From the NCBI GenBank assembly GCA_028694875.1, contig JAQVKB010000065.1:1-6474 (forward strand): a stretch of 6,474 nt of DNA, given 5' to 3'. Positions 1-5,402 of this stretch are shown here, piece after piece. Below the pieces are notes generated by a model that ran no database searches, was not told the DNA's origin, and was given only the letters and a program-made list of their open reading frames with translations. How positions within the stretch are numbered: the stretch's first letter is position 1; the number at the start of each line of letters is the position of its first letter. Both the position numbers and the translations under genes were made by a program. This DNA comes from Candidatus Izemoplasmatales bacterium (lineage in GTDB: Bacteria > Bacillota_I > Bacilli_A > Izemoplasmatales > Hujiaoplasmataceae).

Positions 1-277
1 TTCCTCCAATCACCAACGCGAGGAAGAAAATCACGTCTTTGAACACATTGGGGTGTGGAAAATAGCTGACGACTTGACGAAATCCTTCCACAAATTTTAC
101 GATGTATCCCGTTTCTTCTAGGATTTCTCGAATCGCGGTTTCATGTTCTGTTTCCCCTGGTTCCATATGTCCTTTTGGCATCGACCAATGTCCATGATTC
201 ATATGAATCAAGAGGTATTGGAAACCTTCATGATCCTTTTGAAAAAGAATGGCACCGCAGGATGTCTCGTGTTTCAT
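1..277 (-). CDS. Nudix hydrolase, 3' end outside window (partial)
   Basis: Probable Nudix-family pyrophosphohydrolase, cytoplasmic. The 92 visible residues contain a complete Nudix box at residues 36-58 that fits GX5EX7REUXEEXGU exactly (G36, E42, R50-E51, E54-E55, G57, Y58). This is the Mg2+-binding catalytic helix that cleaves nucleoside diphosphates linked to another group. The N-terminus (CGAILFQ, YLLIHMNHGHWSMPKGH) resembles small diadenosine-tetraphosphatase or mutT-like enzymes (inference; the substrate cannot be read from the sequence). I chose the ATG at 277 because AAGGAGG at 291-285 lies 7 nt upstream of it. The in-frame ATG at 283 is only 1 nt from that site and so is unlikely. 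The C-terminus is missing beyond base 1. The gene is divergent from the ATPase gene, with about 116 bp between the two starts. Confidence 0.93.
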   Translation of the reverse strand, partial: MKHETSCGAILFQKDHEGFQYLLIHMNHGHWSMPKGHMEPGETEHETAIREILEETGYIVKFVEGFRQVVSYFPHPNVFKDVIFFLALVIGG

Positions 278-297
278 GGGCATCCCTCCTTGAAACC

Positions 298-326
298 ATT
301 ATACTATCAAGTCGATTTACGGACAA
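298..326 (-). promoter_or_regulatory. Promoter for the Nudix gene
   Basis: On the minus strand, a perfect -10 TATAAT (303-298) is preceded, after a 17-bp spacer, by a fair -35 TTGTCC (326-321). The expected start of transcription is near 291, which puts the ribosome binding site at the very 5' end of the message. Confidence 0.55.
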
Positions 327-361
327 GTGAATTGACAAGTAGTGTGGCATCGATTTTCATG

Positions 362-370
362 TGGTATAAT
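362..370 (+). promoter_or_regulatory. Extended -10 promoter for the ATPase-nagA unit
   Basis: TGGTATAAT is a perfect extended -10 element (TGn plus TATAAT). No good -35 lies 17 bp upstream (342-347 is GTGTGG), which is tolerated when the extended -10 is present. A TTGACA at 332-337 is 27 bp away and cannot serve this -10. Transcription would begin near 377, giving a leader of about 17 nt to the GTG at 394. Confidence 0.5.
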
Positions 371-393
371 GGGTAAGAAAGAAGGTGGATGTC

Positions 394-1167
394 GTGATTG
401 AAGAAATCATCATCAAGGGAAACGAATCTGGGAAATACCCGTTCTCGATTCCACTCTTCGCCAATGGATTTTCGATGCTTCTCAAATCTCCCGTGACGAT
501 TCTTGTCGGTGAAAACGGGACAGGAAAATCGACATTCATGAAGGCTGTTCAATCGAAGTTTGGTCTGTACGCGATTAATGATGATGTTTATGGTGAGAAG
601 CGAAAAGACGCTTCCTTTGTCGATTATCGTCCTAAAACAACCAAACCGAAAGGCTTTTTCTTTGAATCGCTGACTTTTATCAACTACATCGAATCGTTAA
701 ACAAAGAAAAAGAGCTGGCTCGTGCAGAACTCGAGCGCGTTCAAAAGGAATATGCAAATGCTTCGGAATACGCAAGAACGATGGCTTCTACCCCATTCGC
801 TCGAACGCTTCATGAAATCAATGGCATGTATGAGAAAGACTTATCGCAATCGTCCCATGGAGAATCCTATCTCGATTTCTTCTCTTCACGTCTGCGAGAG
901 GGTCAATTCTATTTATTGGATGAACCAGAAACCCCGCTTTCGACTCAAAACCAATTGACGTTGGTGGCGCTCATTTTGGAAGGCGTTCGCAATGGATGTC
1001 AATTCTTAATTGCGACCCATTCACCGATTGTCGCGGCGGTACCGGACGCGACCATTTATGAAATACTCGATCAAGAACTCGTTGAAGTGGATTATGACGA
1101 TATTTCAGGCATACGGATGATGAAACAATTTCTCAATCACAAGGAACAATTTCTAAGACACCTCTAG
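394..1167 (+). CDS. AAA/ABC-like predicted ATPase (COG3910 type)
   Basis: Soluble ATP-binding protein of the ABC-like P-loop superfamily, without membrane segments. It resembles the single-domain predicted ATPases of COG3910; the biological role of this family is not established. Numbering from the GTG at 394, Walker A is GENGTGKST (residues 39-47), a polar and charged segment of about 90 residues follows (probable coiled stretch near 100-125), then a degenerate signature SSHGES (153-158), Walker B FYLLDEPE (172-179) with catalytic Glu177, a D-loop-like TPLS (180-183), and the H-loop His209 in ATHSP. All elements for ATP hydrolysis are present. Length is 257 aa. I chose GTG 394 because AAGGTGG (382-388) lies 5 nt upstream. 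GTG 385 is in frame and would add three residues, but it sits inside that site and leaves a leader of only about 8 nt. nagA follows after 9 nt, so the two are probably one transcript. Confidence 0.85.
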   Translation: MIEEIIIKGNESGKYPFSIPLFANGFSMLLKSPVTILVGENGTGKSTFMKAVQSKFGLYAINDDVYGEKRKDASFVDYRPKTTKPKGFFFESLTFINYIESLNKEKELARAELERVQKEYANASEYARTMASTPFARTLHEINGMYEKDLSQSSHGESYLDFFSSRLREGQFYLLDEPETPLSTQNQLTLVALILEGVRNGCQFLIATHSPIVAAVPDATIYEILDQELVEVDYDDISGIRMMKQFLNHKEQFLRHL

Positions 1168-1171
1168 GAGG
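1165..1171 (+). promoter_or_regulatory. nagA ribosome binding site overlapping upstream stop
   Basis: TAGGAGG contains the TAG stop of the ATPase gene and the Shine-Dalgarno sequence of nagA, 5 nt before its ATG. This fixes the nagA start and suggests the two genes are translated from one message. Confidence 0.8.
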
Positions 1172-1176
1172 AAACG

Positions 1177-2307
1177 ATGACGACCCTATCCAATGTCTAT
1201 ATTCATACCGATGAAGAAACCTTCTATGGAAGTATCACCTTCGACAAAACCATCCAATCCATTTCCAAAGCACAGGAAGGCGGCATGGATGGCCGTGGAA
1301 TGCATTTAATTCCAGGTTTTGTCGATCAACATGTTCATGGCGCGATGAATGCGGATACGATGGACGCCACGCATGAAGCGCTCGAAACCATTTCCGTCGC
1401 CCTCGCTCAAGAAGGAGTCACGTCCTTTTTGGCGACGACAATGACAGAATCCAAAGAAAAGATTGAGCTCGCTCTTCAATCGATTGCGACTTTCAAGTCC
1501 ATCAACGGGGCAACATGTGTGGGAGTTCATCTCGAAGGACCTTTCTTATCTCCCCAAATGGCAGGCGCACAAGATCGAGAAAAATTGAGGGCTCCCGATG
1601 TGGATTTGTTAGAATCGTGGATGAAGATATCGGGTGGCAAGATCAAAATTGTCACATTGGCACCGGAGTTACCTCATGCCAAAGCGTTGATTCAATCTTG
1701 CATGAAACAAGGAATTGTCCCGGCCATTGGTCATAGTGACGCCACCGACGAGATTTGCTTCGACGCCATTCAAGATGGCGTCAAAGGATTTAGCCACGCC
1801 TATAATGCAATGCGTCCCTTCCGCCATCGCGATGCTGGGGTAGTTGGAGCAATGTTACTATCCGAAAACACCTACGCCGAACTCATCGCCGATGGTGTCC
1901 ATGTATCCAAAACAGCCATGCAATTACTCCTAAAAAATAAAGGAGTCGATCATGTAATCCTAGTTTCAGATGCAATGCGTGCCAAATCGATGCCAGATGG
2001 AATGTATGATTTGGGGGGAACTTCTATCCACGTCGAAAATCACATCGCGAGAACGCCAGCCGGCGCACTCGCAGGCAGTACGTTAACAATGAGTCAAGCT
2101 TGCCACAATATTCAAACATTGTTGAATCTATCCTGGGATGATGTGATTAAAATGACTTCTCATAATCCTGCGAAGAATCTTCGTATGGAAGAGACGACAG
2201 GTACCATTGCGATTGGAAAGAACGCGGATCTTGTTCTCGTTGATTCTGAGTTTCATGTAGAAATGACCTTTGTCCAAGGTAGAAAAGTTTTTGAAAAGAG
2301 TCGTTGA
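1177..2307 (+). CDS. nagA: N-acetylglucosamine-6-phosphate deacetylase
   Basis: Amidohydrolase-superfamily enzyme that hydrolyses N-acetylglucosamine-6-phosphate to glucosamine-6-phosphate and acetate, in amino-sugar use and cell-wall recycling in the cytoplasm. The 376-aa length is normal for NagA. Visible family motifs in order are PGFVDQHVHG (46-55, HxH at 52/54), HLEGPF (118-123, metal-binding Glu120), GHSDAT (185-190, His186), SHAYNAM (206-212, His207), DGVH (239-242), VSDAM (263-267, catalytic Asp265) and AGSTLTM (299-305). All expected metal and catalytic positions are present. The first HxH is kept, though NagA enzymes often use only one metal. The ATG is set by AGGAGG 5 nt upstream. 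The usual partner nagB, the GlcNAc transporter and NagR are not adjacent; instead the gene lies behind a predicted ATPase. No terminator is seen between its stop and the next gene, so some read-through into the MerR gene is possible. Confidence 0.96.
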   Translation: MTTLSNVYIHTDEETFYGSITFDKTIQSISKAQEGGMDGRGMHLIPGFVDQHVHGAMNADTMDATHEALETISVALAQEGVTSFLATTMTESKEKIELALQSIATFKSINGATCVGVHLEGPFLSPQMAGAQDREKLRAPDVDLLESWMKISGGKIKIVTLAPELPHAKALIQSCMKQGIVPAIGHSDATDEICFDAIQDGVKGFSHAYNAMRPFRHRDAGVVGAMLLSENTYAELIADGVHVSKTAMQLLLKNKGVDHVILVSDAMRAKSMPDGMYDLGGTSIHVENHIARTPAGALAGSTLTMSQACHNIQTLLNLSWDDVIKMTSHNPAKNLRMEETTGTIAIGKNADLVLVDSEFHVEMTFVQGRKVFEKSR

Positions 2308-2334
2308 CATTGACGTTACGTCAAGATGTATGAT
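2304..2334 (+). promoter_or_regulatory. MerR-type promoter with 19-bp spacer and central dyad operator
   Basis: A perfect -35 TTGACA (2304-2309), overlapping the nagA TGA stop, and a -10 TATGAT (2329-2334) are separated by 19 bp rather than 17. Inside the spacer lies TTGACGTTACGTCAA (2310-2324), a perfect inverted repeat with 7-bp arms around a single central base. Over-long spacers with a dyad between the hexamers are the hallmark of promoters that MerR-family proteins activate by DNA distortion, so autoregulation by the gene just downstream is likely (inference). Transcription would start near 2341. Confidence 0.8.
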
Positions 2335-2351
2335 GGTATTGAGGTGATATC

Positions 2352-3107
2352 ATGACCATTCAAGAACTTGCAAAAATATCCGGAATTTCGACAAGAACCC
2401 TTCGTCATTATGATGAAATTGGACTCTTGAAGGCATCCGGAAGAACGGAAGGAAATGCGCGTACCTATCAATCTTCCGATGTGGATCGTCTCCAACAAAT
2501 CTTGATTCATAAGGAGTTTGGCTTTTCTCTCGCTCAAATTCAAACGCTTCTTCAGCATTCCGAAACCAATCGATCAGAGATATTCACATCGCATTTGGAA
2601 GTGTTGAAACAACGAGTTTCGCGAGACTTGAGCCTCATTCATCTGATTGAAGATACGCTCCGCGCAGAAAGGAAGGAAATCTTCATGAGTGACACTGAAA
2701 AGTTTGAGCATTGGAAACGAACAAATTTGGATGAAAACGAACGATTGTATCGAAAAGAAGTCGAAGCACGATATGGTAAAGATGTCTTTACTCAAAGCCA
2801 AAAGAAATATGCCTCGATGACACTTTCGGAACATGAACGTTTGAATCAACTCGCAGAGGACATCATCACTTTGCTTCAAAAAGCGATGCATGAAAACAAT
2901 CCCTATGGCGAATTCGCCATGAAAGCTTGTGAAAAACACAAGCAATGGATTGAAGGATATTGGCCCAAAGGTCATTATTCCAAAGAAGCTCACCTTAATT
3001 TGGTTCAAATGTATGTCGAAGATGAACGTTTTCGTCACTACTATGATCAACATCAAGAAGGGATGTCTGCCTTCTTCCGTCAAGCGATAGAACATTACCT
3101 TGCATAA
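2352..3107 (+). CDS. MerR-family regulator with TipAS drug-binding domain
   Basis: Transcription activator of the TipAL/Mta group, in which an N-terminal MerR domain binds promoter DNA and a C-terminal TipAS domain binds hydrophobic antibiotics. Residues 1-68 are the winged helix-turn-helix (TIQELAKISGISTRTLRHYDEIGLL, then RTEGNARTYQSSDVDRLQQI and GFSLAQI). About 75-110 form the dimerisation coiled coil. About 112-251 match TipAS (EKHKQWI, HLNLVQMYVEDERFRHYYD, AFFRQAIEHYL). Length is 251 aa against 253 for S. lividans TipAL, from memory. The start is fixed by GAGGTGAT (2341-2348), an 8-nt match to the 16S anti-Shine-Dalgarno. An in-frame ATG at 2685 (Met112) has its own ribosome binding site and could give a free TipAS domain. 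No efflux pump is adjacent, so the target beyond its own promoter is unknown. The gene has a dedicated promoter and terminator. Confidence 0.92.
   Translation: MTIQELAKISGISTRTLRHYDEIGLLKASGRTEGNARTYQSSDVDRLQQILIHKEFGFSLAQIQTLLQHSETNRSEIFTSHLEVLKQRVSRDLSLIHLIEDTLRAERKEIFMSDTEKFEHWKRTNLDENERLYRKEVEARYGKDVFTQSQKKYASMTLSEHERLNQLAEDIITLLQKAMHENNPYGEFAMKACEKHKQWIEGYWPKGHYSKEAHLNLVQMYVEDERFRHYYDQHQEGMSAFFRQAIEHYLA
2668..2687 (+). promoter_or_regulatory. Possible internal translation start for a free TipAS domain
   Basis: AAAGGAAGG (2668-2676) lies 8 nt upstream of an in-frame ATG at 2685, codon 112 of the MerR gene, at the junction of the coiled coil and the TipAS domain. Initiation here would give a 140-aa protein ending at 3107. 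In S. lividans tipA, an in-frame internal start at about codon 110 makes the 144-aa TipAS. The purine-rich stretch also encodes ERKEI, so chance is not excluded. Confidence 0.45.
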
Positions 3108-3141
3108 GAAAAGACCAAGAGTATAATCTCTTCGTCTCAGT

Positions 3142-3173
3142 AAAAGAAAAGACGATTTTTCGTCTTTTCTTTT
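3142..3173 (+). terminator. Rho-independent terminator after the MerR gene
   Basis: A perfect 14-bp stem (3142-3155 with 3160-3173) closes on a TTTT loop. The right arm is T-rich and ends in CTTTT, followed by ATTCATT, so the U-tract is partly inside the stem. It begins 34 nt after the stop codon. The A-rich left arm means it could also work on the opposite strand, though no minus-strand gene ends here. Confidence 0.85.
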
Positions 3174-3217
3174 ATTCATTATGAGAAGTTACGCTATAGA
3201 TTATTCCCCGTTCCTTA

Positions 3218-3246
3218 TTGACCTATAAAATATCCAATGTTACAAT
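3218..3246 (+). promoter_or_regulatory. Promoter for the small membrane protein gene
   Basis: TTGACC (3218-3223), a 17-bp spacer and TACAAT (3241-3246) make a near-consensus sigma-A promoter. Expected initiation is near 3253, about 33 nt before the ATG at 3286. The spacer lacks the dyad seen in front of the MerR gene, so direct activation by that regulator is not indicated. Confidence 0.65.
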
Positions 3247-3285
3247 TCATTATAGATCAATAAAATATAATTCATGGAGGTCTGT

Positions 3286-3480
3286 ATGAATAAATTATTA
3301 GTACTAGTCCTTAACATTGTGTTTCTAGTGGTTTCTTTAACGCTGTTTCTTGTTGGAATCTTTGCTATAATTGATCCATATGAAACCAAGTTTACTGAAA
3401 CTGGTTATGGGGTGATGACACTAGCTGGTTTCGCTGGAATCATGTTGCTACTAACAATTGCGAACAAAAAAGCTAAATAA
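3286..3480 (+). CDS. Small two-helix membrane protein, function unknown
   Basis: I do not recognise this 64-aa protein. It has two clear hydrophobic segments, residues about 5-29 (LVLVLNIVFLVVSLTLFLVGIFAII) and about 41-59 (YGVMTLAGFAGIMLLLTIA), joined by a polar loop DPYETKFTETG, with a short basic tail NKKAK. It should sit in the cytoplasmic membrane as a hairpin; a short N-terminal MNK and the lysine-rich tail suggest both ends face the cytoplasm. I chose ATG 3286 because GGAGG (3276-3280) is 5 nt upstream. The ATG at 3274 is in frame but overlaps the start of that site. It has its own promoter, and the MerR terminator separates it from upstream genes. Codon choice (many TTA, CTA, ATA) is AT-richer than in nagA, in keeping with the AT-rich block around it, which may have been acquired separately. 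Confidence 0.72.
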   Translation: MNKLLVLVLNIVFLVVSLTLFLVGIFAIIDPYETKFTETGYGVMTLAGFAGIMLLLTIANKKAK

Positions 3481-3778
3481 GCATAATCTGGATTTTTATG
3501 GTGGAATTCATTTGAAAAACGATAAATGCTTATTACCGCGTCCTTGACAAAGGGAACACTATAGAGATAAGAGTGTTTTTTGGTAAATAGAGTTTTGATT
3601 ACACTATTATCCCTCTCAACTTTACATAGAAAGCATTTTTATCCACAAAAAAATATAGCTCAAACTGAAAATATAATGGATATGATATTTAAACATCTTC
3701 ATTGACTCCTTAAGTGTTTTAATCAAAAGAGAATAACCCATAAACTCATTTCCAATTCAAAAATAAGTATTTATATAA
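3481..3778. other. AT-rich intergenic region without a convincing gene
   Basis: About 300 bp of AT-rich sequence (for example 25% GC by count at 3661-3720). It contains a weak hairpin AACACT/AGTGTT followed by T residues (3555-3580) that may end the small membrane gene transcript, one exact DnaA-box-like 9-mer TTATCCACA (3639-3647), and a possible 26-codon minus-strand ORF (3702-3622) behind an AAGGAG. Isolated TTGACA (3544) and TATAAT (3672) hexamers have no properly spaced partners. None of these amounts to a firm feature. Confidence 0.5.
3555..3580 (+). terminator. Weak candidate terminator of the small membrane gene
   Basis: AACACT (3555-3560) and AGTGTT (3572-3577) can pair around an 11-nt loop, and the right arm continues into a run of T (3576-3581). 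The short stem and large loop make it weak, but it is the only plausible plus-strand terminator close to the gene end at 3480. Confidence 0.3.
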
Positions 3779-3811
3779 AAAACGAGTGCTTCGTTGAGAA
3801 GCGCTCGTTTT
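3779..3811. terminator. Bidirectional hairpin terminator
   Basis: Arms 3779-3792 and 3798-3811 pair around a 5-nt loop (GTTGA). The stem is 14 bp with one G-U wobble on the plus strand, or one A-C mismatch on the minus strand. Read leftwards it ends in TTTTTT and terminates the cyclase-family gene, whose TAA stop overlaps the arm. Read rightwards it ends in TTTT and would stop plus-strand transcripts entering from the AT-rich block. Confidence 0.85.
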
Positions 3812-4778
3812 ATTGAATGGATTCCAGTGCTTGAACAATTTCAATTCCTGCCGCAATTCCTTTTCCTTGATAGAGAAGCTGGTTTTTCTTCCACAATTGG
3901 AGGTGAATTTCGCCAGATAAACCCTCCTTGATGGCATGATCCATCACTCCACTTTTAGGCGCAACCAATTCAATCGCTTTGGCCGTTTTCGCTTCGACTT
4001 CCAAACGAAGTTTGCGCTTTTGAATGGTGTACGATACATACCCTTCTCGAACTTCCTTTTTGAGAATTCGCGCCGCGTTATATGTCGCAAAACGATATTC
4101 TTCTTTTCCAATTTGCAGATTCACGATCATACCATCGTAATGCATGAATCCAAACGGAATTTTTGCGACAGACAAAAGAAACGATACATCTTCTTGATCA
4201 AAGTGATTGGATTGAAGCCACACATAAGATATTGGGAAACCTCGGCCCCAATCCTTTTCAATGTAGCCTTTTCCGCCCGAAAAGTTCAACACCTCTCCTT
4301 GATAGATCAAAGAACCTTCAAGAGTATGAGACATACTTAATACTCCGTGGTAACATTCCATGAATTGAAGATACGCATAGGGGCCCATGATATTCGGAGA
4401 AATTGTCGAAGTATGAATGGGCGTAATGGTGGAGAACTGAATGGTTCCTTGGATCTCATCACTTTGTAACTTCAGTCCAGAGAAGGAAAAGCGATGAGCA
4501 GCAAGTTGAATTTCAAAAGGATCATCCGTGACGTTGAAATCATCGACCTCAAACCGAAGATACTTTGTCTCTAAAGTACCAATTCCTCGCTCATCGCGAA
4601 GGATAACTTGCATGAAGGCATGAGAATCCTTTTTGTTTTTGGAAATTCCCGGAATGAAGGAAAGGGTGAGATTGCCTTCCCGATTGACGAGTTTGAAGTA
4701 CCAACCTTCAAAGTATCGATTCTGTTTCTTGCGACCTTGATATCGCTCTGGATGACGAATCAATGACAACATACTCAT
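3810..4778 (-). CDS. Tocopherol-cyclase-family protein
   Basis: Cytoplasmic protein of 322 aa resembling the tocopherol cyclase family (lipocalin-like beta-barrel domains, known in plants and cyanobacteria for closing the chromanol ring of tocopherol). Visible family hallmarks are FEGWYFKL (23-30), GPYAYLQFMECYHGVLSM (132-149), GGKGYIEKDWGRGFP (168-182), YVWLQSNHF (185-193), and a C-terminal GLSGEIHLQLW (286-296). No signal peptide or membrane helix is visible. Low-GC Gram-positives do not make tocopherol, so the substrate must differ; a prenylated quinol such as a menaquinone derivative is only a guess. The ATG at 4778 overlaps the TGA of the upstream acetyltransferase in an ATGA arrangement (4-bp overlap), and GAGGGGG lies 8 nt upstream. 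A second ATG at 4772 would remove two residues. The gene depends on upstream transcription, since no promoter is seen in front of it. Confidence 0.85.
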   Translation of the reverse strand: MSMLSLIRHPERYQGRKKQNRYFEGWYFKLVNREGNLTLSFIPGISKNKKDSHAFMQVILRDERGIGTLETKYLRFEVDDFNVTDDPFEIQLAAHRFSFSGLKLQSDEIQGTIQFSTITPIHTSTISPNIMGPYAYLQFMECYHGVLSMSHTLEGSLIYQGEVLNFSGGKGYIEKDWGRGFPISYVWLQSNHFDQEDVSFLLSVAKIPFGFMHYDGMIVNLQIGKEEYRFATYNAARILKKEVREGYVSYTIQKRKLRLEVEAKTAKAIELVAPKSGVMDHAIKEGLSGEIHLQLWKKNQLLYQGKGIAAGIEIVQALESIQ

Positions 4779-5323
4779 GCGGAAATCCCCCTCAAAGGAA
4801 GGAACATGGCAATCTCATCATAATACACGTTCTGGACACAGACTTTTTGGGGGAATATGCCTACTCTTTGGAATCCAAACCGTTCGTAAAGTGCAATCGC
4901 ACGGGAATTATCCGAGCGAACCTCTAAATGAAGATTGACGAGAATTGGAATGCTTTTGGCCCACTCAATGGCATAATTCATCATGGCGGAAGCTACCCCA
5001 CTATGCCACATTTTCTTTTTGACACTGATGCCTAACGTCGTGTTGTGACGAATTCGGGAACGTACTGATCCAGTAAGTGAAACCATCGATACGATTTCAC
5101 CATCGACAATCCCAACAAACATTTTCGATGTTTCCGCAAGATGACGTTCTTCGATAATCGCCTCTTCTTCGTGAACCGATAAAGAAAGACCATTGCCGTC
5201 AATCAAAAGATTGTCGGTTTCTCCGCCAACGATTTTGACATATTCTAAAATTTCTGGAGCATCTTCTTTTCTCGCTTCGCGTATGAAAAGTCGTCTCGAA
5301 TCCTTGAGTTCTACCATATACAT
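4775..5323 (-). CDS. GNAT-family N-acetyltransferase
   Basis: Single-domain GNAT acetyltransferase of 182 aa that should transfer acetyl from acetyl-CoA to an amine; the acceptor is unknown. From the ATG at 5323, the N-terminal strand is RLFIREARKEDAPEIL (11-26), strand 4/motif A spans about 97-115 (LGISVKKKMWHSGVASAMM) and motif B is NSRAIALYERFGFQRVG (139-155) with the usual Tyr146 as probable general acid. The acetyl-CoA pyrophosphate loop reads WHSGVA, where Q/RxxGxG/A is usual; Gly109 is kept but the first position is Trp. AGGAG (5337-5333) lies 9 nt from ATG 5323 and 6 nt from an in-frame GTG at 5326, so the start may be one codon earlier. The stop overlaps the start of the cyclase-family gene, indicating a two-gene operon with coupled translation. 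Confidence 0.9.
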   Translation of the reverse strand: MYMVELKDSRRLFIREARKEDAPEILEYVKIVGGETDNLLIDGNGLSLSVHEEEAIIEERHLAETSKMFVGIVDGEIVSMVSLTGSVRSRIRHNTTLGISVKKKMWHSGVASAMMNYAIEWAKSIPILVNLHLEVRSDNSRAIALYERFGFQRVGIFPQKVCVQNVYYDEIAMFLPLRGISA

Positions 5324-5345
5324 CACACATCACTCCTAATCCACT

Positions 5346-5374
5346 ATTATACTTGATAAACGGAAAACGCAAAA
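5346..5374 (-). promoter_or_regulatory. Promoter for the GNAT-cyclase operon
   Basis: A perfect -10 TATAAT (5351-5346, minus strand) lies just in front of the ribosome binding site, predicting a start near 5339. The -35 position 17 bp upstream (5374-5369) reads TTTTGC, a poor match, and is inside the terminator stem of the pirin gene. The promoter may be weak or need an activator. Confidence 0.45.
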
Positions 5375-5396
5375 CCCGTTCCATGGATTTTGCGTT
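5366..5396 (-). terminator. Terminator of the pirin-family gene
   Basis: Arms 5396-5385 and 5377-5366 (minus-strand order) form a 12-bp stem with one U-G wobble around a 7-nt loop, followed by TTTT-containing sequence overlapping the stem end. It starts 7 nt after the TAA at 5405-5403. The T-tract after the stem is short, so read-through into the acetyltransferase gene is possible. Confidence 0.7.
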
Positions 5397-5402
5397 CTTC
5401 TT

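Noticed and set aside
332..337. TTGACA as the -35 of the ATPase promoter
   Set aside because: It is 27 bp from the TATAAT at 365. The best hexamer at 17 bp is TTTCAT (355-360), a weaker choice than the extended -10; it remains a possible second start.
143..376. 77-codon plus-strand open frame
   Set aside because: It runs antisense to the Nudix gene with its perfect Nudix box and across the divergent promoter region; no ribosome binding site was seen.
2310..2324. Dyad after nagA as a terminator
   Set aside because: It has a one-base centre with no loop and no T-tract after it, and it sits within a well-formed promoter, so it is read as an operator.
2574..3179. 201-codon open frame on the minus strand
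   Set aside because: It is antisense to the MerR/TipAS gene, whose family match is clear. The product shows no recognisable motifs and its start lies beyond the terminator hairpin.
3544..3572. TTGACA-based promoter in the AT-rich spacer
   Set aside because: No good -10 lies 16-18 bp downstream and no gene follows on the plus strand.
3936..4340. 134-codon plus-strand open frame
   Set aside because: It is the antisense shadow of the tocopherol-cyclase-family gene; its product is rich in Arg, Phe and His without motifs.
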